NCBI GenBank assembly: GCA_024362935.1
Contig: JANCRA010000011.1
Location: 1-64,000 of the forward strand
DNA: 64,000 nucleotides
Reading direction: 5' to 3'
Source of the DNA: Setophaga petechia
Taxonomy: Eukaryota; Chordata; Aves; Passeriformes; Parulidae
The first letter of the stretch is position 1. Every line of letters begins with the position of its first letter. Under the pieces are notes generated by a model. It was not told where the DNA came from. It searched no databases and saw nothing but the letters and a program-made list of their open reading frames with translations. Both the position numbers and the translations under genes were made by a program. Below are positions 12,401-26,600 of this stretch, piece by piece.

Positions 12401-14619
12401 GTGCCATGAACAAACATAAATATTTTGGATTTCCTGCATCCTTCACTCTGATAATAGGCTCTTAACTATAAGCCCTTCCCACCTCAAAGAAAGAGCTAAA
12501 AACAAATGATAAAACATGAACCCTTGAGATGATTTCTAGACCAGAGGACTTAAAGAATTCAACTGCATGTTCAAAACTGCCTTTTCACTGCACTGCTAGT
12601 CCTAGTTCAGTACGAATGTAATTTAATATGAGACAAAAGGAGAATGGATGGGGATGAGGATGAAAATGTTCTCAATCAGCTAAAATGACTAAATTATCAC
12701 TGACTGCAGTGGTGTATGTTCAGCAACGTGGAAACAAAAGCTTAACTCTTCTACTTTTATAGAAATAGAAAAAAATACAAAATTCTACTTTTCATTGAAA
12801 TAACATTTAATTTCATAGAGGTAAAATTAGAGAAAGACAATCCTGTGGGTTTTTTCCTCTTCATACACATTTTATGTGCGTGGGAAATGTTCAGGAGCTC
12901 AGATACGTACTTATTGTAAAGAAGATCTTTGAGAGGGCTTGAAGATGTTATTGCTTCTGCTTCTGGAGGTTTTTCCACTAGTTTCTGATGATCCCATGGA
13001 AAAATTTAGGTGATATTAGCTCTTCTAGATAGAAACAACAACTGGATGATTTCTGTAGCTGTACAACTCCATCAAAGCTTCATTCACATATTCACTCCTC
13101 TTCTTCCTTACAGCTGCATAGCAGTCAAGTCCTTACAGCATTGCATATCCAAATACTGCACCAGGAAAGGGCAAAACAGCATTCACTCTACATCACAGTA
13201 TATTATCAAAACTATCCCAACTTTGGCAACAGCAGTAAGAATTCAGGGGCTGTTTTCAGATAATTCTGACACCGCTGATGCAATGTTTTCCTTGGTCCAA
13301 ATGAGCTGTATCAGTCATTTGAATTATAATGAACTAGAAACTGCACAGTGTGTTTCAACAAATAAATCAAAGTGGAATACTTGGGCATCAGGTGAAACTA
13401 ACTTTAAGTAATCATTACATGGAAAAAAGTAGATGCATTTTAAAATGGTTTTGTAATGCTTCAAATGACCGGGAGACAAATTTGTTTGCTGTGTTACAAC
13501 ACATAACAGGAAAAACACACCATATAGTAGATTGATCACTAGTCAAGATTCAGCTTCTCAGAAGTTATGTGAAAATAAATAGTGCCAAATTCTCAACTGC
13601 TGCAAGCAGCAACGGAAGAATACCAACTCACATCTGGTAAGAATCTGGCTGTTGCACTAGTTCAGGAACTGAAAAGTTGTAATTTGCATGGCTTTAAAGT
13701 AAACACCTAAAAAATAAAAGTTGTTTTAAATTCTGAATTAGATTACAGGAATAAAAACACATATAAATGTATAAACAAACAAAAAAGGGGTATTCTGGCA
13801 CAGTAACAGAAAGTAACAGAAAATAATTGCTCAGTTCCATTAAAATATTTGGATTGCCCCTTGAATAAATGTGCAAAATCTACATTTTACAGATGGCATG
13901 TAATAGTTATCAGTTTTATACCTAAGAATAGGAGGTCGTTATTTTTTTCCCATCACAGAATGTGTTTATGGGTTCACACTTGTATTGTACATAAAAACAA
14001 ACAATATCTTGCATTCATGCAGAATGCTGAAAGCAGAATTGAGTTGATTCAGTGTTTTTGGTGTATATTCTCTTTGTGTACCTGAGGAAGCAACAGGAAA
14101 ACATTTACGACATTTTCCACTTGTTTTTCTTACAGGTGAAATGCATTATTATAATAAAAAGGTGATTTTTTTTCTGTGGTAACTGCTAAGGAAATCTGAT
14201 GGCTCATTAGAGTCACTGTTTTCCCTTCATAACCATTTCCTCTCATTACTGAGAAAACTGCCACTAATCAAATGCATTTCTGAAGCACTACAAAAGGATT
14301 TGGCATTAAATTTCGAGATAATGGTTGTTAAGTGTGGCTTCTTTCCTTCTTAGGCTTCATTTTAGTCTGTTACTTCTTTATTCTTTTTCTGTACACTGGA
14401 AAATGTGCAGCATTGTTATAGAGTGTGGGACACAAATACGAATCAAACCTGTTTACATATTATTCTGATTTTGGGGGGAGGAATTACTTCTCAAACAATC
14501 AAACTTAATAACTGCTACAGAAACAGAACGCAAAGTTGGTTTGTTTCTCGTTTTAAAAAATGTTGGTTGAATCACATCAAAATCTCAAGACAATTCCAAG
14601 ATGAACTGACTCTGAGAGT
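9421..14619. other. Non-coding unique sequence
   Basis: No gene, RNA or transposon signature. It includes a 12-bp tandem duplication (TACTATGATTGG x2, 11787-11813) and a C/T-rich stretch at 11460-11535. The 133-codon open frame at 13010-13411 has no recognisable domain and overlaps other open frames, so I treat it as chance. Confidence 0.55.
11787..11813. repeat. 12-bp tandem duplication
   Basis: TACTATGATTGG is repeated twice head to tail, followed by TAC. The copies are identical, which suggests a recent slippage or duplication event. Confidence 0.9.
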
Positions 14620-14960
14620 AAATGACCTCTTCATCTCAGTGATAAAGTTCCAGCCAAAATATTCTCTCGGCCTGAGACGTGATTCATTAGAAATATGTGC
14701 ATGGTGTGGAGCTCTACTTTCTATCTGGCAGAGTCCAGCCTGCAGACTGATAAGAAGCAAATGCAAATGTCCTGATAAGAACTGAATGCAAATATTTATG
14801 ATATGATATTCCCTGGGAATTATGTGCAGATAAAACAAAGTGTATTATTTTCCCGCTTCTCTTTCAGGTTTGCCAAAATGCCCTTTTTCGCTTTCGGAAT
14901 TTGCATTTCTTCAAAATTGATTCGGCTTGCGTATTATGTTAAGCTATTTGTTTGCTAAGG
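14620..14960. promoter_or_regulatory. Candidate cis-regulatory element with two POU octamers
   Basis: Two exact ATGCAAAT octamers lie in the same orientation at 14761-14768 and 14786-14793, 25 bp apart start to start. They are the classical binding sites for POU/Oct factors. The flanks are mixed-complexity sequence with homeodomain-type cores (for example the 'taattagttactgtaattac' block just beyond, about 14965-14984) and no simple repeats, a texture typical of conserved non-coding enhancers. Function is inferred from motif content only; conservation was not tested. Confidence 0.35.
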
Positions 14961-17588
14961 ATGGTAATTAGTTACTGTAATTACAGCAATGACAGTTGCT
15001 AAATTGTTTTTAAAGCATTACAGTGAGCCTGTGCCAGAAGATTGCAGTATTTTTTTGGATTTAAGCAGAGGCTGGAAAAACTCCCACTCTAAGGCCAGCA
15101 TGGGATTTTCAACTACAAAGCTGCTTTTCCTGATTGAAATATTTTTTTTAAGAAATCATTAATTTGCATTGATTGTGAGTACTAACTTTAAATTTTGGTT
15201 TATTCAGAGATCACAGAAATATTATTGATAGTGGGCCCTGTGGGAAAGGAGATACAAGGGGGACTCCCATCGTAAATAAAAGTGAAAGCTGATAGCAGAG
15301 GAAAAATGGTATAACTATTACTCTGAGCCTGTTAATTAAACTCTTTAGCTTAGTTTTTAGATAAATTAAAAACAATTTTAAAATGCCTGATTGAAAGTCA
15401 TTCCTGAACTTTTCTGAGGTGCTCAGAGCTAAGTAAGAAACTCAGAAACAACTGTATTCACCAAGTCCTTATTGTATAGCATGCTCTGTGTCAAGACAGA
15501 GCAGAAAAGGGAAATGGACAGCTCTCGCAAATAAATTCACAGAGCAACAAAGTCAAATAAAGGTTTTTTTCCTGTGGTGTCTTGACATTGTAGTTATTGA
15601 TTTTCATTTTTATTTACAGGCTAACACTGGACACTTGTATCCTGAGTATGTCCAGGGTGAATATTTGATGATAATCCCAGAAAGCTCCAAGTTTCATCCT
15701 TTCCTCCTTCCCTCTAGCATTTCCTCCAAAGGAGTTATTGTCACAGCAGGAAGAGTGTGCAGCTCAGCAGTGGAAGAGCCCCAGGCACCATAGCTTGAGC
15801 TCTTCCTCTTCCAAGACATGTGGTCTCGGGAGATTAGCTGGTGTGTGTGTGGGAACCCTAAGGCTTTCACCCATCTCTTCATTCTGTTCTTCCTTCCACT
15901 CCACCCCCGTATAATCTCATTCCCCACAGTTTATAGGAATAGACATAATTACTGCACTTTTTTTCCTTCAGAGAAAAGGCAGCCTCCTTTGAGGCTACAG
16001 TTCAGCTCTGTAACTAGGAAGAGCACCTGTAACCCACCTTCCATACCCTTCATCCCTCTCTCGGATGCCAATTCACCTAAAGCCCTGATGCCTGAAGTCC
16101 TGGGATTTATTCTGAGATTCCTCCCTCCCTCAAAACTAGCCTTTCCTGGCTGTTTCTCATCATATCTTGATTCCTCTTCTGCCCAGCCCTGTTGTAGCTG
16201 CCCATGTGCTGCAGGCAGCAGTGTGCAGTGCTCACAGGCAGCACACTCTGCTGCACTTGCCTGGGTGGAGTGGAGTGCACACATCCACCGAGCCTGCTGA
16301 CACTGAGTTTAAGTACACAGCCGTGTTTGCTTCATGGTTTGTAGGCCTCTGCTTTCATTTTGACATAGAGTCAGTCTTTCAAAGGTGCATTGTCCTTTGC
16401 AGTATCATTTATCTAGTTACCATTTAATAGTCATTTCTAGACAATTAACTGAATATCCAGTTCTTGCCCCAGAACACCAGCTTGAAAAAGATACTGTCCT
16501 CTTGCTTACACAAAATGCCATTATTCTGATGATATACAGGTTCTATATTTATTTGGAGAAAAAAAAATCGGTTCTGTATTGTCTTTATGAAGTAGCTAAA
16601 GATCCAGAGAAATGCAAGTCTCATGATATCATCAGATCATTCAACACAGGGGAATCTTGCAGTTTCTAATCATGAAGTAATAGCATGCTAACAGCTCATG
16701 AGAAACACATGGTGTGACATTCTGAGGTCACTTTTCTATCCCATATATAAACTTACAACAGTAGATTTTGACTGAGCAGTATTGGATCAAAGAACAACTT
16801 CAGGAAACATAAGTTAAGATTCAAATATCAGCTAAGTGATTGCTTAGCTACAGAAAGAAAAACACTTCTCCTGAAGTGAGAGAGTTTTCTTGTCCTGAGT
16901 TTCAAAGGCTTATTCCTTACAAAGTTTATTAGCTTATATTTGGATTATACTCTTCACTTTGAAACTCCTACAAAGGATTTACTTCCAAGGCCCTCCACTA
17001 GCTACATAGACAACATATCAGGACATCTGCTGCTAAGCAGATTTGTATCTAATTTATACTGGTATTTGAATGATAGCGTTCTAGAGATGGATGAGAGATA
17101 TCTTCAAGTATTAATTTGGATCAAACTTTATATGTCATTTTCATCTTAAAATGGAAAACAAATTGATAGTGTGATCATGTATGGTATGTCATAAACTATT
17201 CTCAGAATCTTTATTAGAGGAGCTATGAGAGATGAATACAGAAAACCTTAATTATCATTAGGCTTTGCAACAACTTATAAGTACTGATAATTCAGTGAGT
17301 AACATATCTGGTAAACATTTAGTACCATTTATTGACCTTTTAAAAATCATGATATAAGATCTAATCAAGCAAATGAGAAATGTTCATACATTGTGTCTCT
17401 TATGGAAAGTAACATACTACCTCCTTTAGCGTTCTGAGAGCAACACAATGGCAGAATGTATTTATATTTAGCTTACATAATAGACTAGAAAATATGTTTG
17501 ATTACTGCAAGAGTAAACAAAACTCTTGCTTACTGTAAAATGATTATAAAATTACCTTCTTCCTCTATAATGACTTTCTTTTGTTTTG
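14961..17588. other. Non-coding sequence, partly C/T-rich
   Basis: The segment 15640-16310 is richer in C and T than its neighbours and holds a 160-codon open frame (15818-16300 +), opposed by a 111-codon frame on the other strand. Neither shows a recognisable domain; stop depletion by composition explains both. The rest is AT-rich unique sequence. Confidence 0.5.
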
Positions 17589-17607
17589 TGTATATATACA
17601 TATATAT
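17589..17607. repeat. Short (TA)n/TATACA microsatellite
   Basis: An alternating T/A and G/T/A/C tract of about 19 bp, a degenerate dinucleotide repeat. Confidence 0.8.
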
Positions 17608-17680
17608 GCAATGCTATCATTCGCATTATGCATGCAGAGCCTTAAACTGTACTTGTGAGTTCAGCAGATATCATAGTGCT

Positions 17681-17714
17681 AGATGCACAGTGAGATGCAT
17701 AGTGAGATGCAACA
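17681..17714. repeat. 12-bp tandem repeat, about 2.8 copies
   Basis: The unit AGATGCAYAGTG occurs at 17681-17692 and 17693-17704, with a partial third copy to about 17714. It is a short local slippage-type array. Confidence 0.85.
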
Positions 17715-20620
17715 TAAAGCACAGAACACTGATATTTGCATAGACACACCAAACATAGCAATCTACTTTTTGAAATCAGGACCAAGGCTGTAGAAATGGG
17801 CATTGGTCCAACTCAGAGGTTAGCACAGCAGGTTACAAAGGACAAACACAGAGTATATATTGCCAGCCTGATTTTAGAGCAAAATCAGTCTTGCAAGACA
17901 GAGATTTGATTTCTCCTGAATTACAGGAGAGTGACTTGGTCAGGGGAGAGTCCTGGAGGAAGGGGAATGTTGCACTGTCTCAGTAGCTGAGGGGCTCTTG
18001 GAGGAACTGCATCTGAAATTCATCCTGGGTGGGAATGAGAAATACAGGGACTCATAAGAGATGGATTGGGATTCTCAGGAAGGAATACTGGGAAGAGAAG
18101 GAGAGAAATGCCCAGCTAGTTGTTTGAGGGGATGGACAAAGCAAAGGCTGAAGGACAAAAGAGGAGTGTTCAGAATGGGTGTGATCCACCTGACAGTTTC
18201 TGAGTGGCCTGAACCAAGCAGGGAAGCAGAAACAGACCTTGGAGGACTCACATGGTTGTACCAAAGTGCTTTCTTCCTTCTTTGACCCAAATATTTAGTT
18301 TCATCTCTGTATAAGAATTTATTAATTACCCGAGTTTGGATTACAATAAAAACTGGCACTTTGAATTAAAAGCCCTTTTTTTGAGTGGGGCTTTTCACTT
18401 GCAGTGAATAAAATCTAGGCAGAATGCCTGACTACATTAGGATTCTGTTATACTCCTTTCTTGGTTTTCTGTTTTGTTTTGTTTGGTGTGTTTTGGGTTT
18501 GGTTCGGACTTTTGTTTTGAGGTTTGCTTTGTTAGTTTTGTTCCTGAAAATTCTTATCTCTTGGAATCAAGAAATAACAGGAATGTATTCATTAAAACAG
18601 AGTCCCAGACTATGCAGAGATTAAGGAAATCTTGAAATTCACCCAAATGAAAATCAACAAACTCAGAACACAAAAAAAATCACAGTAAGGGAAAAAAGTC
18701 CTTAACGATATCCTTTTTAAAATCTTGTTGTTTTTAAACTTGTCTCAGGCTTTTTGCAAACTTGAGGTTGCTAATGCTTTAATCGTTTTACTCTGTGCTG
18801 TCTAGGTACTGTGAATAAAGAGTATCATACTACCATGAGAAGAAGTTTTACATTCTCAGAATAATAAAGCAAATGATTTAATAGATTTCTCTGATGTGAT
18901 GCATTGTATAAGGTGCTGTCTTCCTGTGTGAATCCCAGCAAATACTGGAGATTAAAATCCCACACAGCATCTAATTAACACCAGTGCTCTGGCTATAATA
19001 AAAGTTCAACAGATAGATACAATTCCTAGAAATGAGTGTTTGTTGCCTAGCTTGAAATACATGAAAAGGATGAAGTTAATAAATGATTGCAACTATCTCA
19101 CTTGACCAAGGCCAATAGGCCCTGATTATTCTAACTGTTGATTTTATTCTAAATCAAAGATAGAAAAAGATTATATCAACACTTAAGTGTGAATTTCTGT
19201 GTTGTTATTATATTCTAACATGAGAAAATACCGATGCCTTGACTCTGCCCAGGTGTCTGGAGTTGACTGTGCTTTTGCTAATAACATCTCTTCCCACAGC
19301 TCTTCCTGCAGTGCATTGCACAGGTTTGCTGGAACTGATGACCTATCAGGGACGACTGAAAAAAAAGAGTTATGAAGTGTGGGTCATTATCAGTGAACAA
19401 CCTGTCGTCAGCCCCATGGTGAGCCAGTGACTGGATTCAGCTGTGATGGGGACAGGATGAGGAGTAGACTGTAGAGTCACTATGGGATCATTTCCCCAAC
19501 AAGGGTAGGTCACACTAATGGGATTTGAATGCGGAGGAAGGAGTACATGCCCCTTTTCATGCATCCACTGTAAATCCACCACTGACCCTGCATAACTCAG
19601 TGTTGTTACATTATTGCCTATGGCCTTAAGTCCTCAACTCTTGAAATCCATCCTGTGTGCTGCATGCTGTCTGTTTCAGCCTTCTGCACAAAATTTGAAC
19701 TGCAAATAATTTGGCAGGAATTTTCCACTTGAAGTCTTTTTTTCCTATCGTAGAATCTTCCAAATGATTAATTTAGGTGTTTTTCTCATGTATACCACAA
19801 AGTCAAACTCCGCTTTATTATGATTGTACTGCCATTCCTCATACTGTGACATGGAGCAAGGAAGGGATGCTACACTGGAAAAGGGTAAGAGGGAACAGCT
19901 ACAGCCTCTAACCTAAGAAATTCTTATTATATTTTTCTTATGCTAAATGCTTTGAAGGAATATGTTGAATTTTATGAGTTCTCATAAATACACAAAAAGA
20001 ATTTCAGTGGAATTATCCAGGCTGTTAGGACACACAGGTGTGTGAGATTCACTGACTGGGACAGAACTGCCTTAGACTGCCTTGGCCACAGGAGTGGAAA
20101 GATTTCAGGTTCCCTGACAATTGACCACAACTTAGAGCTGCCTACACGACTTGTTTCTGCTGAATCTTGGATCCCTGTCAAAGCCAGGAAAATGGAAGTT
20201 CTGCAGTACACAGTATGAATTGTGACTTTCTAGACTTCTACCCTTCCAGCTTTGAGACAGAGGATTTTCCCAAATCAAAAGACTTCCCCAGAATAATAAA
20301 GAAGTTTCAGACAAGTCAGGTTTCCCCAGCTAAGTCCCTTTAGTGAGAGACAGCTTCTGCGTCCTCTGACTGAGGACAGTGTGGTGAGTTTCCAGGAACT
20401 AGGAAACCTGCCTTTTCTCTTTTTTTTTTCCCTTGAGAAATATAATAAAACATGACAATTTACAAAAAACCCCAAGTGGCCATTTTCTAAACACATGGTA
20501 GATCTCTGCTTAAGATGACCATAGTCACTCTTCAGCCTCTATTAATTAGATTCTGTATTAACTATAAGAGAAGCTTAGGCACATTAAGGTCCATGTGAAC
20601 ATCTGCTTGTAGAGTCCTGA
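17715..20620. other. Non-coding unique sequence; T/G-rich patch
   Basis: No gene signal. Positions 18463-18545 form a T/G-rich stretch built from degenerate GTTTT-like units, whose apparent Phe/Leu/Val-rich reading frame is a composition artefact. Confidence 0.55.
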
Positions 20621-20659
20621 ATTTAGGTGCTATATCTTAGCATATAGCTGACACCTGAA
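20621..20659. repeat. Imperfect hairpin carrying the TTTAGGTG motif
   Basis: ATTTAGGTGCTATAT is followed by a 6-nt spacer and then ATATAGC-TGA-CACCTGAAT. The arms pair except for a 3-nt insertion and one substitution. The motif is related to the inverted repeat at 5983-6028. Confidence 0.5.
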
Positions 20660-23600
20660 TAATAAGTTATTTCAAATCACATAAGGGACAATTGACAATT
20701 AACACACACTTCATAGCTTCATGTAACAATTTGATAGAAGATGTCCAATTTGCTTATTTGAGAGATTTTCAGTTGTTAATGTAAAGAAAAAAACAGTGGT
20801 AAAATAGAGTAACTTACGACTGAAGTGTCTAAAGAAAACTTGTGATAGATTTTCTGTATACAGGTATAAGGAAAGTACACCTATAACTTTAAGAATGTTA
20901 ATTGCACATTGTGCATTTTCTTAATGTGCAATGAAGACATATCTACACATGATAAACCAAATCAGTTTAGGTGTGCATAACAATTCATCTGTGGAAGAGT
21001 AGGGGTCAGAATTATCTGAGATATTTCTACGGTCTGTTGGGTGGCTATAACCTTACAGTTTTATAATGACTTTTGATAAGGATTGTGCTACAAATAAAAA
21101 TAACATTTGTATGTGTGTAAAATACATCACAGTTTAGGAAAGAAAATAACCTTTCTGATCAAATGACTAACAAATGAGTGTATCCAAATCTAATATTTGA
21201 GGAACTCATTGAAATATGTATGATGTGTTGACACAAACCAAGTGCTTGCTAGGACCAATTAGAAGATGGCTCTGTTGTGTTCCATTATGAGGATGAACAT
21301 GTCCTAACCACAAGTCCTAAAACAGTCTCAAACTCCATCAAAAGAAATTAATTCAGTCCAGGTGCACCTCTTTTCCAATAAAGTCTTGATGGTAGATGAT
21401 AGCTGCTAAATATAAATTAGCTGTACTGGATCAAAGACCAGCTGTAATGATGGGGAGAGAAGAATGGCTGCATTCATCACGCCATGAAGTGGAGAGAGAC
21501 ATGAAATGGTACTAGTTAAGCTGAGCTGAGCAAACGTGAAGAGGAGAAAAATGAAAGGAAATCTAAGATAGAGAAGAGAGCTTATGAACCATCATGCACA
21601 ATCAGTATCCATAACTTATAAAAAAATATTATAGAAAAGTGAAAAAGCTATATTTCCCAAAGCACTCCGCAGGTCATTTTAGATCAATTTTGTTTCTTGT
21701 GCTGAAGCCTCTCAAAACATTGTGAAAAGAGATTGTAATCCTAGTTTGGTTTTGAATTATTGGATGTTTTAATGTTAACACACACTTTTTATCAAAATAA
21801 AAAATCCATGTAGAAGCAATCAATAATCTAAAAGGTTTTGCTAAGTTTAGAAAAACCTTATTATATTGCTTCCATCCACTTGTAGATGAAAGCAATACAA
21901 TTTTTACAGAATAAGGAAAACACATGGACTATGGCTATTTAAGCATTCTGTATTTTCCTGGATGAAACTCTTATGATTTGTGTTGATTTTATACTGGAAG
22001 GAAAAAAAATCAAATGGAGGTTTTTCTAATGCGACAATTATTTAGCACAGCTAAACAACCCCTTTCCCACAAAGCTCAAGATGCTGTTGTAAAATAGAAC
22101 TTGAACTGTTTCTGGTTCTTTTCACAAACTTCGTTAATCTTTTCTCAGTAATTCACTTTTTTCAAGAACTTCTCCCTTCGGACAGAAGTTTAATTCCTCC
22201 TGAAGTGCTTGATGACTCAAATGTATTGTTCAGAAATACAAGAATTAAGATCCAGCCTCTGGGTTCCATCAAGTCTACAGCCACAGGCATCAGACCTTGA
22301 AGAACATTGAGCATGTAAGGGGAGTCAAAATTGCTCAAGGCAAATGCTTGGCCCCTTGTTGGGTATCAAATGCCGAAAAGCACCTGATGTTTTTCTGTAA
22401 TGGTCAGAACCAAGAAGATAAGGTGCTTTCTGTGGTTAGGACTTGCTTATATTTGCACTGTCTAGACACTAAATATGCACCAAATGTATCTTATCCTAAC
22501 TACAGTAAATATATACACTCGGCATTGCTGATTAATGTAGAAAGTCGCCATCTCCTTTCTTCCTTTTCTGCACACCTGACTGCTGCTAGGATTCCTATGT
22601 TGACTGAGGCAGAGCAAGGGAAGGTTTTACTAAGCTTGTGCTTCGTCAAGAAAAACCCTTTGCAGAAGGGACCATCTGAGTTTATATACTACTTACAGAA
22701 GTAAGGTCCTGTCTTATCCTAAAATTAGATCAAATAATTAAAATGACAATAATACTCATTACTCAGTCCATCAAGCTCACCTGAAAAATATATTTTAGCA
22801 CACCTGATGATATTTCAATTACTGTTTCAAATGCTCTTTGAAAGCTTCAGTGGTTTTAAACAGCAATTTATTTGGCTTTCCTTTAAGAGCTATGTTGAAT
22901 AAGGACACAATGAATCCAAAACTAATAGGTAATACATTTTCAAACTTAGGCAAAGCAGTTTAATTTCAACACACAGTAAAGTCATTGAAGGTTTTACTTG
23001 TAGATTTCTTTGTGTCTATGCCTACATTGTGACAATGCTCTGTTGATGACTACCAGTACTGAAGAACAGACTGGTTCTACCCAGGACCTTGGACCTGTAA
23101 GCTGCCTCATAGAATATCCAATAATAATTTTCATGTTAAACAAGCCAGAAGTGATTTACATTCCTTAATATGAGCAAGTGTTGAAAAAGACAAAATAGAG
23201 CTCTTACCTAGAAACCTCCTTTGTTGACAGCAGAGAAGTACTTAAAGGAGTTAACTCTGCTTCTGATTACCTATTAAATAAAGAACTATATTGCTTCTTC
23301 TGATGAACTATTCAAATCTACCTGGAAACAGAACTATGCTCATGGTAAAACATATTTACGAAGTGACTGTGTTTTCCAGTTTTATGAAAGATTTCTACTA
23401 TTGAATAGATGTTGCAAGACTTGAGTTTCCTTTAAAAATTACGGTGGAAAATTTGCTGCATACCAAGTATTTTGTTATATTAATGTGTTTTACTGCAGTA
23501 TGGCCGAGGTAGCGAAACACAAAGGGGATTTTTTTTTTAGCTAAAAATAATTTTCCAGTACCTACATGCTACAGTATTAGATATACTCTAACACAACAGA

Positions 23601-26600
23601 GATAAACTTCATCTGCATAATATGATGTGAATTATTTTCCCTGTCAAGTAGTTTTTGATCAAAGTTAAATCAGTAACAACATCATTTTGATGGGTGCAGA
23701 CTCAAACAGAAGAGTAATAGCACGCCTAGACTTCATGTGGCTTATGCTCTGCATACCCTAGAAGACAATTTCTGTTGTTCATGTCCTGCCTCCTCATAAA
23801 ATGAATCAAGCTGTACCTATCTGGTGGTATTTAATTTCTTCTAACCATTGCTTTTAACAACACTGATGAAACTGCCTCCTTTGAAAATAAATGTTCGTAA
23901 CTGTCTTGGCATTTGGGTATTTCAATTGCTGTTACAGCCATGATGGTCTAAAAGTGTAACTGAAACAAAATTTGTGAATTACTCTAAGAAAGGCTGTGCA
24001 ACTGGAAGCATGCCTGTTTTTTCAGCAACAAATTAACTTTTATTAAAAGTTCTATCTCTCAAAGGGTGCTTTTATGCACATGGACATTGATTCTGCTCTC
24101 TGGTGTCTTTCTCGCAGGAGTTCTGACTGTATTTTCCCACCAACTTTCATACTACAAGGTCTTCATTCTAATTGTCTCTTTCATAGCTTTTCCCACAGGA
24201 GCATGGATGAGGACACAGTAGATTTTTTTCTCTGTTTGGCAGTGCTTTGCTTATAAGGAAGTATCTTGGAAGTGCAGCTAATTGGATGAAATTTAGAGCC
24301 AGTTTAAGGCAACCCTAAATTATGCTGTCAGGGCTTCCATAGGGCCAAGGTGTGAGTGTTGGTTAAGAATTTTTCCTCTGCTTCTAGGCCGTATGAGATC
24401 TCACTTCATCACCTACATACATTCTAAGCAATGAAAAACCTCACATTTTTATCTGAGAAAATACTAAACCGAGTACATGTAAGTGAGAGATGAGATTTTC
24501 ACTTAATGACTAACTTAAGAAGACTCAATGAACAAGTGATTCAAAAACCACTTAATCACTGGTAATGACCACCTTGGATCTGATTAAATATATATTTAAA
24601 ATGTTATGGTATCTATTGAGAACACTTTAATAGCCTTGGATAAAACAGGTAGTTCAAAAGAGGGAAATCTGCACATACTATTCCTTAAACTGGCCAACAT
24701 TTGCACAGTCGGCTTACCAAGCTACCATCTTTCTATTGAAGTGAAATGCACAGCTTGGAAAGCATACTTCTCTTTTTTGCTGAGGAAAACATCATTCTGT
24801 TGGTTAATAGTAATCAGAAGTCATTGAAGTGTTTACTAGATGGCTAAGCAATGAGACTTACTAATAGCTCTTCCTTCAGAAAGGGTTATCAGCCTCTGCT
24901 TCACTTTCATGTTTTGTGTCTTTTATCTGAAAGGCACTTTTTAGGCCTACAATTCATGACAAACATAATGAAGGTCCATGCAGATTTCAGATTTCTAATC
25001 AACTCACTTAATTTGTCAATGAATGCCAACCTATCATATCTACTTAATGTATAGCATGCTTAAAATAAGCAGAACTGCAGTGTATATTAACACAAAGAGG
25101 GTATTTCACTGCCAAAAAAAAGACTGCTGTACACAAGTTTTTAACAACGTGTTACTGATTCCCAAATGGTGTGTTACTGATAGGAAAACTGGCCTGTATA
25201 ATGGCCCCTAGAATGTGCAATGCAAAGCTCTCTTGCATTTGTGGATCATTACTTAACTGTTTGTCTTATAGAAAACAAAGAATTCCAGATCAGGATTAAA
25301 ATATTTGGTAGCTAAAGCCTTTTGTTGCTGAGTTAGTAGGAGCTAAATCATTTGCCAAAGGATGCACAACTAAAGAAGGAGTTGCAGACCTCCCAGTGCT
25401 GTAAAGACCTGCAGTTATCATAAATGAGGTTGAAGATGTGCCTTTCATATCAAAAAGATTTGCAGCACATGAAAATGTCCTGGTTTTTCTTTGGAACTTC
25501 CACATTGGCTATAACTAAGAATCAAGTTTTAGCAATGCTTCTAAAGCATAGGAAGGGCTGTTACCAAGTCGATTGTATGCTTCTAAATTTAAAAATGCTT
25601 CTATCTGAGCTGCTGACTGAATATTTGTGTAAAAGACACAGTTAAAATTTTAAAACAAAAACTGGTCATTCATGTGATGTCTGAATATTTGTGAAACTAA
25701 ACAGAATTACTACAGGATTATATTGGTAAAGAAAGTACAAAAAAATCTCCATATGGCATTTTCTACATGTTTTAAATGTGAACACTGCTTATACATATGC
25801 CATTCTTGTCAAATTGTTATGTAGTTCTGCAGTTAGTTTGAATTTCTGCAATACCATTGTGTATTGACAAATCCATACACCCTATGTCTCTGGCCAGAAA
25901 TATTGAAATGGTAACATCGGTTATACTTTAAGAATATTTTTTTTTTTTTCTGGTAACTATTGTTACAATTCTTCCCTTGGCAATGAAGGTTTGGAAATCA
26001 AGATGGTTTAGACACAAGCTTAAAAGAATGGTTCCAAACTTATTTACCAAAGTAATGCAAAACCTTTGCTCATTTAGGAAATTTCTTACTACATGAAGTG
26101 CCTTACTGATTTGGACAGGGATGGTCACATAAGAAAAGCCAGTCAAACATAGTAGGACACAGGCCTGTTTAAACATTCAGGATCATTGTGGATAAGCAAA
26201 AAGCTTACAGAAGACTCTTTCTACTCCAGGCAATTTAGCCAAGGAGCTAAACTGTCCTCTTTCAAAACACAAGAGCCCCAAAAAGGCACAAGGATGTGAA
26301 GGATCACATCAGTGCAAGGCTCTATCTGAAGTCCATACATTTTGGCATTAAACTTAGTTTTTCTATTTTCTGTGACTTGGAAAATATTGTGTAGTGCCTT
26401 AGTACCTGGCTTCACATTCTATAGATGCAAAAATAACTCCTTTTCTGCTATGTATTGACATGCATGATACTAATCCTTGTAGAACAATGTCAAAGTCTTA
26501 GACAAAAACAAATCTGAAAATGCAAAATATTATTTCAAGGACAAAAGCTTTCAATAAATTATTCAACACATATTTTATATTCACACCACCCACCAACACA

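Noticed and set aside
15818..16300. 160-codon open frame, the longest in the window
   Set aside because: It lies in a C/T-rich, stop-poor segment with an overlapping opposite frame. It has no domain, and at about 6% stop probability per codon frames near this length are expected roughly by chance in 64 kb.
22297..22704. 135-codon open frame
   Set aside because: Length is at the chance expectation for this composition. No recognisable motif, no splice context and no codon pattern that I can defend.
25325..25400. Weak resemblance to the MIR SINE core ('tttgccaaaggatgcacaac')
   Set aside because: The match is too short and gapped to separate from chance by eye; a profile search against MIR would decide.
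25290..25645. Minus-strand frames with protein-like composition, considered as a retrocopied gene
   Set aside because: Two short frames (about 44 and 69 codons) separated by stops. No family recognised, and the A run at 26798 is on the wrong strand and side to be its poly-A tail.
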